This document shows, piece by piece, positions 1 through 7,880 of a stretch of 64,000 bases of DNA (within the stretch, counting starts at the first letter, position 1; every line of letters begins with the position of its first letter). The DNA lies in contig NC_015589.1 of NCBI RefSeq assembly GCF_000215085.1, positions 2,616,120-2,680,119 of the forward strand, given 5' to 3'. The notes under the pieces were generated by a model. That model had not been told where the DNA came from and did not search any database. It was given only the letters and a program-made list of their open reading frames with translations. Both the position numbers and the translations under genes were made by a program. This DNA is from Desulforamulus ruminis DSM 2154. Its GTDB lineage: Bacteria; Bacillota; Desulfotomaculia; Desulfotomaculales; Desulfotomaculaceae.

Positions 1-161
1 AAATTAATGGACATGGCATATCGCTCCTGCTCATTTTTGCCCACATAATCATAGCCCGCCACAAAGGGAATATAAAGGTCGTTGACATCGGTGGCGTCCC
101 AGCAGCCGGTTGTAAAAACCATCATGAGCAGCAGCAGGAACAGTAAACCGCTTTTACGCAT
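1..161 (-). CDS. gerC: Spore germination protein GerC (Ger(x)C lipoprotein), 5' part only
   Basis: Only the N-terminal 53 or so codons lie in the window; the gene continues past base 1. The start ATG at 161-159 overlaps the end of gerB by 8 bases, as expected for translational coupling. The product opens with a basic-hydrophobic signal (MRKSGLLFLLLLMM) and a lipobox ending TTGCWD. The Cys-Trp-Asp after the cleavage site is typical of GerC lipoproteins of A-B-C germinant receptors. It should be a lipid-anchored subunit on the outer face of the spore inner membrane, acting with the GerA and GerB products encoded upstream. Family assignment is firm because of the lipobox and operon position. Confidence 0.9.
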   Translation of the reverse strand, partial: MRKSGLLFLLLLMMVFTTGCWDATDVNDLYIPFVAGYDYVGKNEQERYAMSIN

Positions 162-1248
162 TGCCTTGTTCACCGCCAATCCCGCGCAGCATGGCAATGG
201 CCCATAAGCCCAAAGGAATCACCGTAATAAAGGCAATTCCCACCAACCCCAGATAGGAACTAAAGGATAAGGCCTGCTCGAAATTTTGGGGAAGTAGAAT
301 CACGATCAATAAAAATGGCAAGAACAGCACTGTCATCAGGAGGGGTGAGTTGACACCCATGATTTTTTCCATGGTGTACCGGCTGACAAAATACATGTTG
401 GCCACCGGACGAAAGGCTACAAAGACCCAGAATATAATGAAAAAAAACTCCCCTCTCTCAATCATGGGCGCCTGATAGGTTTTCAACAACCCCATCAGCC
501 CGAATCGTATATGTTCCGTTACCTCCGGTCCAAAAATCCCAAGTACAGCCAGCGCCACCATTAAATAAATGATGGTTATAATCAGCACCGCCGTTAAACT
601 TGCTTTGACAATTTCCTTTTTATTCTGCACCAGGGAATAAAAAACCAGCAAAACCTCCAGACCTAAAAAAGCAAAAACCGCATCATAGGATCCCATTAAA
701 ATATTGGTCAGCCCCGCCTGCCCCACCGGCCGGAAAAAACTAATGTCAATTTTAGGCACCGCACCTAAAATAAACACAAATAAAAACAGGGATTCATAAA
801 AGACCAATTCATTCACCCTTCCCAGAACCCGGGCATCCTTGGATGCCAGATAGGCGGAAACAAGCAGGATCAATATCCCCAAGGCCCATACCGGAGTAAC
901 AGGAAACAGGTAGGTTTTTAGAATATCAACAAAGATTCGGGCAACGACCGCGGCAAAGGCCATGGTATACAGTACAAAGAGCAAAGACAGCATTTTGCCC
1001 GGCCATTTGCTCAGAACCTTTTCACTGTATTCGGCAAAGGATAAGTCGGGAAATTTGCGATTAATGAGATGAAGCATGAATATTCCTAACAGAGGCAATA
1101 GAGACCCCATCAGTGTGGAAATCCAAACGTCCTGCTTGGCATCCCTGACCACTGTGGAAGTAAGGGTAAAGATACCCACGCCAATGGTGCTTCCAATAAT
1201 GGTAAAGATCAGTTGTTTGCTGGTAATTATATTGGTTTTACTTTTCAT
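154..1248 (-). CDS. gerB: Spore germination protein GerB (GerAB/GerKB family permease)
   Basis: Predicted 364-residue integral membrane protein of the GerAB family, which belongs to the amino-acid/polyamine/organocation transporter superfamily and forms the germinant-binding subunit of the receptor in the spore inner membrane. The sequence shows about ten hydrophobic segments from residue 10 on, beginning with the family-typical Q-L-I-F-T-I-I-G-S-T-I-G-V-G-I-F stretch. The open frame runs upstream to 1347, but the extra 33 residues are the gerA 3' end read out of frame. I chose ATG at 1248, which overlaps gerA by 11 bases. The germinant cannot be read from sequence. Confidence 0.9.
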   Translation of the reverse strand: MKSKTNIITSKQLIFTIIGSTIGVGIFTLTSTVVRDAKQDVWISTLMGSLLPLLGIFMLHLINRKFPDLSFAEYSEKVLSKWPGKMLSLLFVLYTMAFAAVVARIFVDILKTYLFPVTPVWALGILILLVSAYLASKDARVLGRVNELVFYESLFLFVFILGAVPKIDISFFRPVGQAGLTNILMGSYDAVFAFLGLEVLLVFYSLVQNKKEIVKASLTAVLIITIIYLMVALAVLGIFGPEVTEHIRFGLMGLLKTYQAPMIERGEFFFIIFWVFVAFRPVANMYFVSRYTMEKIMGVNSPLLMTVLFLPFLLIVILLPQNFEQALSFSSYLGLVGIAFITVIPLGLWAIAMLRGIGGEQGNA

Positions 1249-2806
1249 TTTCTTGCTGCTCCCGGGGGGCCTGGCCGATGCGTTGATTATCGATATGAGG
1301 GACGGAAACCGGCCTTTTTTTATGTTTCCAAATGCGCGAAACCACAAAGGTATCCCCTAAATCGGCATAACGGGTAGGCGCCAAGGGAGACATATAGGGT
1401 ACGCCAAAGCTTTCCAGGGAAACCAAATGAATGGTTATAAACAACAAACCCACGGCAATTCCCACCGCACCAAACATGGCCGCCAGCAGCATCATGGGAA
1501 ATTTAATCAACCGGATGGCCAAACCCATACTGTAATTGGGGAAAACGAAGGAACTGATGGTGGCCAGGGATACCACCACCACCATTAAGGGACTGACCAG
1601 TTTGGCCGATATGACCGCCTGGCCGATGACAATCCCCCCCACCACCCCCAGGGTTTGCCCTACCGTACTGGGCAGACGGAGTCCGGCTTCCCGTAAGAGT
1701 TCAATCACCACTTCCATAAACAATGCCTCCACCAGCGGCGTAAAGGGCAATTCCTCTCTGATTTCCGCCACCGCCAGCAACAAATCCGTGGGCATCAAGG
1801 AATGGTGAAAGGTAATTAACGCAATGTACACCGGCGTGAGGGTGGTAGTGATAATTAAAGCCAGCAGCCGCACCATCCGCGCCGCTGAACCGATAATGGT
1901 TCGTTCGTAGTAATCTTCACTGCCCTGCAGGAACTGCATAAAAACCGTTGGCACCAGTAGTACAAAAGGAGTGCCGTCCACCAAAATGGCCACCCTCCCC
2001 TCCAGCAGGTTGGCTACCACCCGGTCCGGTCGTTCGGTGCCAAACACCTGGGGAAATAAACTGTTGGGATAGTCTTCAAAAAACCGCTCCAGGTATCCGG
2101 ATGCCAGCACCGCATCGACATTAATTTGAGATAAGCGATGGCGGACTTCCTGGACAATTTGAGGGTCGGCAATATCTGTTAGGTAGACCATGGCTACTTT
2201 TGTGCGGCTGCGCCGGCCTAGGGTGGTGGCTTGAATCATGAGCTCCGGGGATTTTATTTTTCGCCTGAGAATGGCTAAATTTACCGTCAGATCCTCGATA
2301 AAGCCCTCCCTGGAACCGCGCACAGTGCGTTCCGTAGGGGGTTCATCAATGGCTCTTCTCTCCCCGCCCCTGGTCTCAATGACCAATCCTTCATCGCTGC
2401 CTGCAATTAATAATAGAGATTTGCCCAATAATATCTCCAGCAGTACATCGGCCGCCAGGGATGCCCTTTTTACGGAACCGCTGGACAGGGTTTTTTCCGC
2501 AATATATCTTAGCAGATCCTTCTGTTGGTCCGGTATTTCTCGAACCTGCTGCAATTTAGATAAAACATCTTGACGGATAATTTTTACATCCACAATGCCG
2601 TCAATATAAATTAAAATCGCCGCCCGGCTGCCAATCAGCACCCGGGTGCAAATAATATCAACGCTCCCGCCAAGGCCTTCATAAATGGTCTGCCGGTCTT
2701 TATCCAGGTTTCCGGTTAATCGGATCCCTTTTTCGGCTCCGGCGATAACCGACTGTTGATTATGATTGTTTCCTTTCCACTTACCAAACATGTCCTTCAA
2801 TGTCAT
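1238..2806 (-). CDS. gerA: Spore germination protein GerA (GerAA/GerKA family)
   Basis: A 522-residue receptor subunit with the usual layout: a soluble N-terminal half of about 290 residues (contains ERPDRVVANLLEGRVAILVDG and the following TPFVLLVP motif), then a C-terminal membrane region with about five hydrophobic helices. First gene of the gerA-gerB-gerC operon, so it sets the receptor expression. The product associates with GerB and GerC in the spore inner membrane and triggers release of ions and dipicolinate on germinant binding. The start has a GAGGTTGGTGATCCC-type upstream region; I see no strong match to a SigG promoter. Confidence 0.93.
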   Translation of the reverse strand: MTLKDMFGKWKGNNHNQQSVIAGAEKGIRLTGNLDKDRQTIYEGLGGSVDIICTRVLIGSRAAILIYIDGIVDVKIIRQDVLSKLQQVREIPDQQKDLLRYIAEKTLSSGSVKRASLAADVLLEILLGKSLLLIAGSDEGLVIETRGGERRAIDEPPTERTVRGSREGFIEDLTVNLAILRRKIKSPELMIQATTLGRRSRTKVAMVYLTDIADPQIVQEVRHRLSQINVDAVLASGYLERFFEDYPNSLFPQVFGTERPDRVVANLLEGRVAILVDGTPFVLLVPTVFMQFLQGSEDYYERTIIGSAARMVRLLALIITTTLTPVYIALITFHHSLMPTDLLLAVAEIREELPFTPLVEALFMEVVIELLREAGLRLPSTVGQTLGVVGGIVIGQAVISAKLVSPLMVVVVSLATISSFVFPNYSMGLAIRLIKFPMMLLAAMFGAVGIAVGLLFITIHLVSLESFGVPYMSPLAPTRYADLGDTFVVSRIWKHKKRPVSVPHIDNQRIGQAPREQQENEK

Positions 2807-3162
2807 GGGATCACCAACCTCAGGTTATTTTTCCACAAATGACAATAATTATTGGTGGAAGGCACGATTCTTTTAAATAAATGGGTAAAAACCGTGCCTG
2901 TACTCATGGACACTGAAAGCCATTCTTGTTATAATAAAAAAAATTAAACATTGATTAAATGTGTTGTGTCAAAGGGGCGCAAGGATTGTTCAGCTAACGG
3001 GGGGGTAGCTTTTATAAGCTATCTCCTTTTTTATTGGGCTTGTACCTACCGGCTCGGTAATGAAAGTATTATAAAAATGGAAAGGCTAAGAGCAAAGTGA
3101 CCTTTCCCAGAAACCGGTAGAAAATGTGCTTTATTAACACCAAAAAGTTCAGGAGGGAATGA
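2807..3162. promoter_or_regulatory. Intergenic region between gerA and the carrier gene: inverted repeat and a leader
   Basis: No gene is seen in these 355 bases. Near gerA an inverted repeat pairs GGCACG (2861-2866) with CGTGCC (2893-2898); it may be an operator or a small hairpin. From about 2960 the plus strand carries what looks like a structured leader for the gene at 3163, ending in the intrinsic terminator listed separately. The RBS of that gene is the AGGAGG at 3151-3156. Confidence 0.4.
3001..3035 (+). terminator. Intrinsic terminator inside the leader of the 3163 carrier gene
   Basis: An 11-bp stem pairs 3001-3011 (GGGGGTAGCTT) with 3016-3026 (AAGCTATCTCC, with two G-U pairs), followed by CTTTTTTATT-type U-rich sequence. 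It lies 130 bases upstream of the start codon, in the sense direction. AGCTA just upstream (2993-2997) can pair with TAGCT in the 5' half of the stem and so could act as an antiterminator. This is the layout of an attenuator or riboswitch. The aptamer class was not recognised. Confidence 0.6.
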
Positions 3163-4440
3163 ATGGAAAAGCAATTCATTTTGGCTGTTGTTATCTTTCT
3201 GATAACCTATGCCTTCATCGTATCGGAAAAAATTCCCCGCACGGTGGCGGCTCTGGCGGGTGCGGTGGTGGCGCTTTTGGCAGGTCTGGTCAGCCAGGAA
3301 AAAGCCATCCATTATATTGATTGGAATACCATCGGGCTTTTGGTGGGAATGATGATCCTGGTCTCCATAACCCGGCGAACCGGCGTATTTGAGTATCTGG
3401 CCATCCGGGCCGCCGTGACCTCCAAGGGAGACCCCCTAAGGCTGCTGGTCTTATTGGCGGTGATTACCGCCGTTGCTTCAGCCCTTTTAGATAACGTAAC
3501 CACGGTGCTGCTGGTAGTTCCCGTAACCTTCTCCATCTGCCGGGAACTGCAGGTGAAGGTGGTGCCTTTTTTAATCACCGAGATTATGGCCAGCAATATC
3601 GGCGGCACCTCCACTCTGATCGGCGACCCGCCCAACATCATGATCAGCGGCCCCGCAGGCTTGTCTTTCATGGAATTTATTTACAATTTAGGTCCCATTG
3701 CTTTGGTTATTTTTATTATAACCATCCCTATATTGCGTTGGATCTACCGCAAAGATCTGAAGGCAGATCCCCAATTAATGGCAAAAATAACAGCTTTAAG
3801 TCCGGAGGATGAAATCAAAGATCCAAAACTGCTGAAACAGTCTCTTTTTGTTCTGGCTTTAACCATTTTGGGCTTTGCCTTACACAGCATTACGCACATA
3901 CCCACCGCCACCATTGCTCTGGCTGGCGCGGTGCTGCTCCTGCTCATCACCCGGGAAGAACCGGAACAAGTTTTAGAAACCATTGAATGGCCTACCATTT
4001 TCTTTTTTGTCGGTTTATTTATTGTGGTGGGCTCCTTGGAAGAAACCGGCGTCATTCACTGGGTAGCTGAATCGGCCCTGCGCCTCACCGGCGGGGAGAT
4101 TTTACCCACAGGTCTGTTAATTTTATGGCTTTCAGCCCTGGCCTCCGCCTTTGTAGACAACATTCCTTTTGTGGCCACCATGATTCCCCTGCTGCAGCAA
4201 ATGGGTCAAATGGGCGGTATCGCCAACCTGGACCCCCTGTGGTGGTCCCTGGCCTTGGGCGCCTGCCTGGGCGGCAACGGCACCCTGGTGGGCGCCGCGG
4301 CCAACGTCATTGTAGCCGGTATGGCTGAAAAACAGGGAACGCCCTTAAGCTTTCTGGGGTTCATGAAAGTGGCTTTTCCTTTGATGATTCTGTCTATTGT
4401 ATTAAGCACCCTTTATTTGCTTCTTTTCTACCTGCGCTAA
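3163..4440 (+). CDS. Ion transporter superfamily protein (ArsB/NhaD-like permease)
   Basis: A 425-residue integral membrane protein with about eleven hydrophobic segments. It shows the internal two-fold repeat of the ion transporter superfamily: ALLDNVTTVLL followed by IGGTSTLIGDPPNI (around residues 108-165) in the first half, and SAFVDNIPFVATM followed by GGNGTLVGAAANV in the second. These motifs are shared by ArsB arsenite pumps, NhaD Na+/H+ antiporters and the human P protein. I infer an ion or oxyanion efflux carrier; the substrate is not decidable from sequence, and no arsR/arsC gene is adjacent. Expression may be controlled by transcription attenuation in the leader. Confidence 0.85.
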   Translation: MEKQFILAVVIFLITYAFIVSEKIPRTVAALAGAVVALLAGLVSQEKAIHYIDWNTIGLLVGMMILVSITRRTGVFEYLAIRAAVTSKGDPLRLLVLLAVITAVASALLDNVTTVLLVVPVTFSICRELQVKVVPFLITEIMASNIGGTSTLIGDPPNIMISGPAGLSFMEFIYNLGPIALVIFIITIPILRWIYRKDLKADPQLMAKITALSPEDEIKDPKLLKQSLFVLALTILGFALHSITHIPTATIALAGAVLLLLITREEPEQVLETIEWPTIFFFVGLFIVVGSLEETGVIHWVAESALRLTGGEILPTGLLILWLSALASAFVDNIPFVATMIPLLQQMGQMGGIANLDPLWWSLALGACLGGNGTLVGAAANVIVAGMAEKQGTPLSFLGFMKVAFPLMILSIVLSTLYLLLFYLR

Positions 4441-4452
4441 AGCTTCTTCATC

Positions 4453-4493
4453 AAAAACCAACAGGGGAGCCTCCGCTCCCCCTGTTGGTTTTT
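4453..4493. terminator. Bidirectional intrinsic terminator
   Basis: Strong hairpin: AAAAACCAACAGGGG pairs with CCCCTGTTGGTTTTT across an AGC-CTCC-GCT tip. A-rich and U-rich flanks on both sides let it serve the plus-strand carrier gene (stop at 4440) and the minus-strand gene whose stop is at 4496. Confidence 0.9.
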
Positions 4494-4495
4494 GA

Positions 4496-4723
4496 TCATT
4501 TACCATTCATGATTTTATCCATACCCGATTGGGTGATATAATACTTCCCTTGCTCTTCCCTGGCCAGACCTGCTTCCAGCATCTCCCGAAAGACCATGCG
4601 GACTCTGAACAGGGGCAGCTTATTTCCACCGGCATATTCTTCCAGGGTAATCCCCCCTTGCATGGCCGTTAAGGCTCCCACAGCCGTAGGCAACAAGGTT
4701 CCGTCGGCGTTAATGCATGCCAC
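4496..4723 (-). CDS. Small conserved-looking protein, possible winged-helix fold
   Basis: A 75-residue soluble protein of unknown function. The open frame begins at ATG 4738, but GGAGGTGG followed six bases later by GTG (4723) makes that GTG the better start. The C-terminal half (VRMVFREMLEAGLAREEQG then YYITQSGMDKI) resembles the last helix and wing of a small winged-helix or 'leads-to-leaf' DNA-binding domain. That is a weak inference. It lies 39 bases downstream of the peroxiredoxin gene on the same strand and shares the terminator at 4453-4493, so the two may be cotranscribed. Confidence 0.65.
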   Translation of the reverse strand: MACINADGTLLPTAVGALTAMQGGITLEEYAGGNKLPLFRVRMVFREMLEAGLAREEQGKYYITQSGMDKIMNGK

Positions 4724-4762
4724 TGGCACCACCTCCATCCCGAATTTATTTATTTTTCCCTA

Positions 4763-5431
4763 CTAAAGGTCTTTTTTGCAAAAATACCAATCAACGCATT
4801 GATAACCCTGTCCAACCCTTTCTTCCGCCATCTCGGCGGTGCTGGGAGGCGATACGATGACTTGCTCTCCAGGCTGCCAGTTGGCCGGAGTAGCCACCCC
4901 ATGTTTGTCGGAGGTTTGCAGTGCGTCAATGAGTCTTATAATCTCCTGGGTATTTCTTCCGGTGGTGAGAGGATAATAAATCATGGCCCGGATGATCCCC
5001 TCAGGGTCAATAACAAAAACGCAACGGGAAGTTTCCGTTTTGCTTTCCCCGGGCATAATCATGCCATACAAGGTGGCAACTTCTTTATTCAAGTCGGCAA
5101 TAATGGGAAAGTTTATTTTCACTCCGGTCTTCTCCTGAACATTCCGGACCCAGGCAATATGCGAGTAAACACTGTCAATACTGAGTCCCATTAACTCCAC
5201 ATTTCTTTCCCTTAAAGTATCCTGGATCTCGGCAAAGGCCATAAATTCGGTGGTGCAAACCGGTGTGAAATCCGCCGGATGAGAAAATAACAGCAGCCAA
5301 CTGCCTTTAAAGTCTTCCAGCTTTACAACCCCCATGGTTGTAACCGCCTCAAACTTTGGTGCAGGGGAACCTAAGCGCGGCAATGAAGCACACTCGCATT
5401 GGCCATTTTGATTTACCTTAACTTCTTCCAT
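4763..5431 (-). CDS. Peroxiredoxin, Prx6 / 1-Cys-type subfamily (AhpC/TSA family)
   Basis: A 222-residue thioredoxin-fold peroxidase that reduces H2O2 and organic peroxides in the cytoplasm. The catalytic signature HPADFTPVCTTEF is present, with the peroxidatic Cys at residue 59. Downstream features (GLSIDSVYSHIAW, FPIIADLNKEVATLYGMI, SRCVFVIDP) fit the longer Prx6 class found in anaerobes and archaea. The C-terminal extension ends CVDWYFCKKDL, giving two further cysteines (212, 218) like those of archaeal Prx6-type enzymes that form disulfides with the peroxidatic Cys. Two more (12, 14) lie at the N-terminus. The oxygen-defence role is well supported; the electron donor is unknown. Confidence 0.93.
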   Translation of the reverse strand: MEEVKVNQNGQCECASLPRLGSPAPKFEAVTTMGVVKLEDFKGSWLLLFSHPADFTPVCTTEFMAFAEIQDTLRERNVELMGLSIDSVYSHIAWVRNVQEKTGVKINFPIIADLNKEVATLYGMIMPGESKTETSRCVFVIDPEGIIRAMIYYPLTTGRNTQEIIRLIDALQTSDKHGVATPANWQPGEQVIVSPPSTAEMAEERVGQGYQCVDWYFCKKDL

Positions 5432-5523
5432 TGATCTATCCCTCCCGGAAAATATTTATTTTACTACCTAACTATACCAAAGGTATATTACAAATATCTT
5501 TCCGAGATATTAATTTAAAAAAA

Positions 5524-5946
5524 TTATACCGGAATAATGGCTTGCCCTTGCTGATATTTACCAATGGCATTCCGTGCTGCAAGGGTTGTTTTATCCGGCA
5601 GCCTGCCGGTGTCAAACCATCTCCATTCCAACACCTCTTCCGGTTCGGTCACCTGGGGGCAACCATCTCCTGAAGCCAGCAAATGAAGAAAAACCACGTG
5701 TTTATTGTTTTGTATCTCCGAGGCAATCCCCAGAAGCCCTTTAATTTCAATTTGTAACCGGGACTCCTCCCAAACTTCCCTGGTGCCGCATTGTGCCACC
5801 GTTTCTCCAAATTCGATCTGACCCCCGGGAAAAATCCAGTAGCTGGCATGATAGCCTTTCTTTTTAAGTCCAAGCAATACCTGTCCCTGGCTATTCACAA
5901 TCATAACCCGGATGGAAAACTTGGTCCCTGGCTGGCATCCACTCAT
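5524..5946 (-). CDS. NUDIX hydrolase
   Basis: A 140-residue single-domain protein with the Nudix box GGQIEFGETVAQCGTREVWE followed by ES (residues about 40-62). This fits GX5EX7REUXEEXGU apart from Arg at the usual Gly near the end. Such enzymes hydrolyse nucleoside diphosphates linked to another moiety, using Mg2+ bound by the REXXEE glutamates. The substrate cannot be inferred. A GGGGGG tract about nine bases before the ATG acts as RBS. It is transcribed alone between the peroxiredoxin gene and the DUF421/DUF4363 pair. Confidence 0.9.
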   Translation of the reverse strand: MSGCQPGTKFSIRVMIVNSQGQVLLGLKKKGYHASYWIFPGGQIEFGETVAQCGTREVWEESRLQIEIKGLLGIASEIQNNKHVVFLHLLASGDGCPQVTEPEEVLEWRWFDTGRLPDKTTLAARNAIGKYQQGQAIIPV

Positions 5947-6079
5947 CTTCTATGGCCCCCCTTGTGTAAGGCAGTTGACCTATAATTACGAGGCCGGGAA
6001 GGTACATCCCTGCCGGAAAACCAATAAAGCAATGATTTATTTTTATATCTTTTGGATTGGTCCGGCCAAAAATAAAAAA

Positions 6080-6094
6080 CCGCCTCTAAGGCGG
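6080..6094 (-). terminator. Intrinsic terminator of the DUF421-DUF4363 operon
   Basis: Short GC-rich hairpin CCGCCT-TAG-AGGCGG, read on the minus strand, followed by TTTTTTATTTTT. It begins three bases after the stop codon of the DUF4363 gene. Confidence 0.8.
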
Positions 6095-6097
6095 ATT

Positions 6098-6478
6098 TTA
6101 AAAGATATTTCTAAGGGTTAATGCTTCTCTTTCAGGCAGGTGCAAAATCATTAGTTTTAGTTCCGACAATTGTCCCAGGGAAAGGGCCATTTCTTTTTCT
6201 TCGATGTACGCTTTGGCTTTGGCCAGAGAAAATTCAATATTATCCATTTCCTGATGATCCAACACCACCGGCCACCATTTGCCCATGTGATCCCAATTTT
6301 CTTCCATGGCAGCAATTCCTCTGCCCGCCTCATCCCAGTTGGCTTCTTTAATTTCCCGGGTCACCGCATTTAGGTTATGGGTCAATTCCTTGGCCGTGGC
6401 TTCCAGCGAATGGTTCACCCAGAAACCTAAGAGAACAATGACCAAAATCAACCCCAGCAGAGCCGATAGTAATCGCAT
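6098..6478 (-). CDS. DUF4363 family protein
   Basis: A 126-residue protein with one N-terminal membrane helix (residues about 3-24, RLLSALLGLILVIVLLGFWV) and an alpha-helical exterior or cytoplasmic domain (WDEAGRGIAAMEENWDHMGKWW). The size, anchor and position directly after a DUF421 gene match DUF4363 proteins of spore-forming Firmicutes. Its function is unknown; the pairing suggests a partner of the DUF421 membrane protein in the spore envelope. ATG at 6478 is preceded by GAGAAGG. It is the second gene of a two-gene operon that ends at the 6080 hairpin. Confidence 0.85.
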   Translation of the reverse strand: MRLLSALLGLILVIVLLGFWVNHSLEATAKELTHNLNAVTREIKEANWDEAGRGIAAMEENWDHMGKWWPVVLDHQEMDNIEFSLAKAKAYIEEKEMALSLGQLSELKLMILHLPEREALTLRNIF

Positions 6479-6516
6479 ACCTTCTCGAATCCTTTCATGG
6501 TTTTTCCTGCTGTCTA

Positions 6517-7197
6517 TTAAACTCCCTGACCTTTAAGCTGATAAAACAGCTTCCCTTCGGTATCCAGGCTGGCCAGGAGAACCTGTTTAAAATGATGAAT
6601 GCCAAATTTTTCTAACTCCACCCTGAGCCAATCTTTATTTAAATTAATCTTACCAAGATTTTTTTCCAATACCGTTCCGTCAATGATCAAAGTCATAGGG
6701 ATTCCTTCATAGTGCGTGGGCAAATTTAAATCCGCAGGGTTAACCGGTCTTTTCTGGGATTTAGGAATGACACTGATCTCTCCGCTGGTTTCCAGGATAG
6801 CAAACTCAATGTCGCTAATATTAGGGAAGTTTTTGGCCCTTAGCTGCTCCAGCAAATCGTTGATATTATAACGAATTCTTTGCAGTTCTCCCTCAACAAT
6901 TCTACCGTTTTCAACCAAAACCGTAGGGGTGCCGCAAAGAACTCCCCGTAAACGTTCACTTTTTAAAGAAGAATAAGATAGAGTCACCTCGATCACCAGC
7001 AGGATCAAAATGGGAATCACACCACTGATCAAGGGGATGCCGGTACTTTCCATAGGAACGGCAGCCAGATCGGCAATCATAATAATGATCACCAGCTCGT
7101 AGGGCTGGAGCTTGCCGATTTGTTTCTTGCCCATCAATCGTAAAGCCACAACCACTAAAATAAACAGGATTGCCGTTCGAATTAACGTAAGAATCAT
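6517..7197 (-). CDS. DUF421 family membrane protein (YetF/YdfS type)
   Basis: About 226 residues: three N-terminal membrane helices (RTAILFILVVVALRLMGKKQIGKL, then VIIIMIADLAAVPM and VIPILILLVIEVTL) followed by a soluble YetF domain with the family pattern IVENGRIVEGEL-type strand, LRAKNFPNISDIEFAILETSG and LIIDGTVLEKNL. DUF421 proteins occur in the spore inner membrane of Bacilli and Clostridia, where the fused form affects wet-heat resistance. The frame extends to GTG 7206, but that codon is too close to the GGAG RBS, so ATG 7197 is preferred. It is divergent from the spoVA operon, and the next gene is DUF4363. Confidence 0.9.
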   Translation of the reverse strand: MILTLIRTAILFILVVVALRLMGKKQIGKLQPYELVIIIMIADLAAVPMESTGIPLISGVIPILILLVIEVTLSYSSLKSERLRGVLCGTPTVLVENGRIVEGELQRIRYNINDLLEQLRAKNFPNISDIEFAILETSGEISVIPKSQKRPVNPADLNLPTHYEGIPMTLIIDGTVLEKNLGKINLNKDWLRVELEKFGIHHFKQVLLASLDTEGKLFYQLKGQGV

Positions 7198-7310
7198 CGC
7201 CAACACGCTCCATAGATTGATACTATACCATTATTTCAAATGTACTTTACGATTATGCATTTACCCATTGGTACAGCTTCATCAATTTCAAAAAAATTAT
7301 TTAAAAAAGT

Positions 7311-7338
7311 GTATAAACAGAAATCCAAGGGTAACCTA
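7311..7338 (+). promoter_or_regulatory. Candidate forespore (SigF/SigG-type) promoter of the spoVA operon
   Basis: GTATA at 7311-7315 and GGGTAACCTA at 7329-7338 fit the GYATA and GGnnAAnnTA elements of SigF/SigG-type promoters. The spacing is 13 bases, slightly short of the usual 15. The transcript would start near 7345, just before the strong RBS GAAGGAGG at 7358-7365. Expression in the forespore is what the gene content predicts. Confidence 0.4.
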
Positions 7339-7374
7339 GTTTCGGAAATAATTTATAGAAGGAGGGATCAGATC

Positions 7375-7581
7375 ATGACCGTAGCCACTCAGGTAAAACA
7401 GACCCTGGCAGGCTTGAAGAGCGCCCAGTCCAGCCTGGAAACCTTTGCTTTGCAGACTGAAAACCAGAAGGCTAAGAAGCTTTACACCCAGGCCGCCCAA
7501 CAAACCCAGACCATTATTCAAAGCCTGCAGCCCAGAATTGTAGAGTTGGAAAAAGAAGAACCGCAATATAAAGGTTTCTAA
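7375..7581 (+). CDS. DUF1657 protein, first copy
   Basis: A 68-residue helical protein (MTVATQVKQTLAGLKSAQ at the start, EPQYKGF at the end). It opens the seven-gene operon. The ATG at 7375 follows GAAGGAGG by a normal distance; the longer open frame upstream lacks an RBS. DUF1657 proteins are found in spore-formers next to spoVA and DUF421 genes, and the domain is a helical hairpin of unknown biochemical function. It is a close paralogue of the next gene, with identical length and the same EEPQYKGF ending, which indicates tandem duplication. Confidence 0.88.
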   Translation: MTVATQVKQTLAGLKSAQSSLETFALQTENQKAKKLYTQAAQQTQTIIQSLQPRIVELEKEEPQYKGF

Positions 7582-7650
7582 GAGCATAGCCGGTTGAAGT
7601 CCGGTTGTCCAAGGGCATTCATCCGACAAGGCCTGATAGGAGTGAGAAAA

Positions 7651-7857
7651 TTGACCGTTGCAGCCCAGATTAAGCAGACCGTGGCCAGTCTCAAGGGAAT
7701 TCAAGCCACCCTGGATACTTTTTCTTCCTTCGCAGAAGATGAAGAAGCCAAGACCCTGTTAAAGAATAATTCTGAAAAGGTTTATCAGGTGATTGACCGT
7801 TTGGAACAAAGAGTGAAGGTTTTGGAATTTGAGGAACCACAGTATAAGGGTTTTTAA
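7651..7857 (+). CDS. DUF1657 protein, second copy
   Basis: A 68-residue paralogue of the preceding gene: it starts TVAAQIKQTVASLKGIQ and ends EEPQYKGF. The start is TTG at 7651, preceded by AGGAG at 7638-7642. With that start the length is exactly that of copy one, which supports the choice over the longer frame from 7594. It is separated from copy one by 69 bases and from the DUF421 fusion gene by 23 bases, so the three are clearly cotranscribed. The function is unknown, beyond association with spore membrane proteins. Confidence 0.88.
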   Translation: MTVAAQIKQTVASLKGIQATLDTFSSFAEDEEAKTLLKNNSEKVYQVIDRLEQRVKVLEFEEPQYKGF

Positions 7858-7880
7858 ACCATCAAAAAGGGGTTGTCCTT

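Noticed and set aside
1076-2573. Plus-strand open frames inside gerB and gerA
   Set aside because: They are antisense shadows of well-conserved germination genes, with no RBS and unnatural composition.
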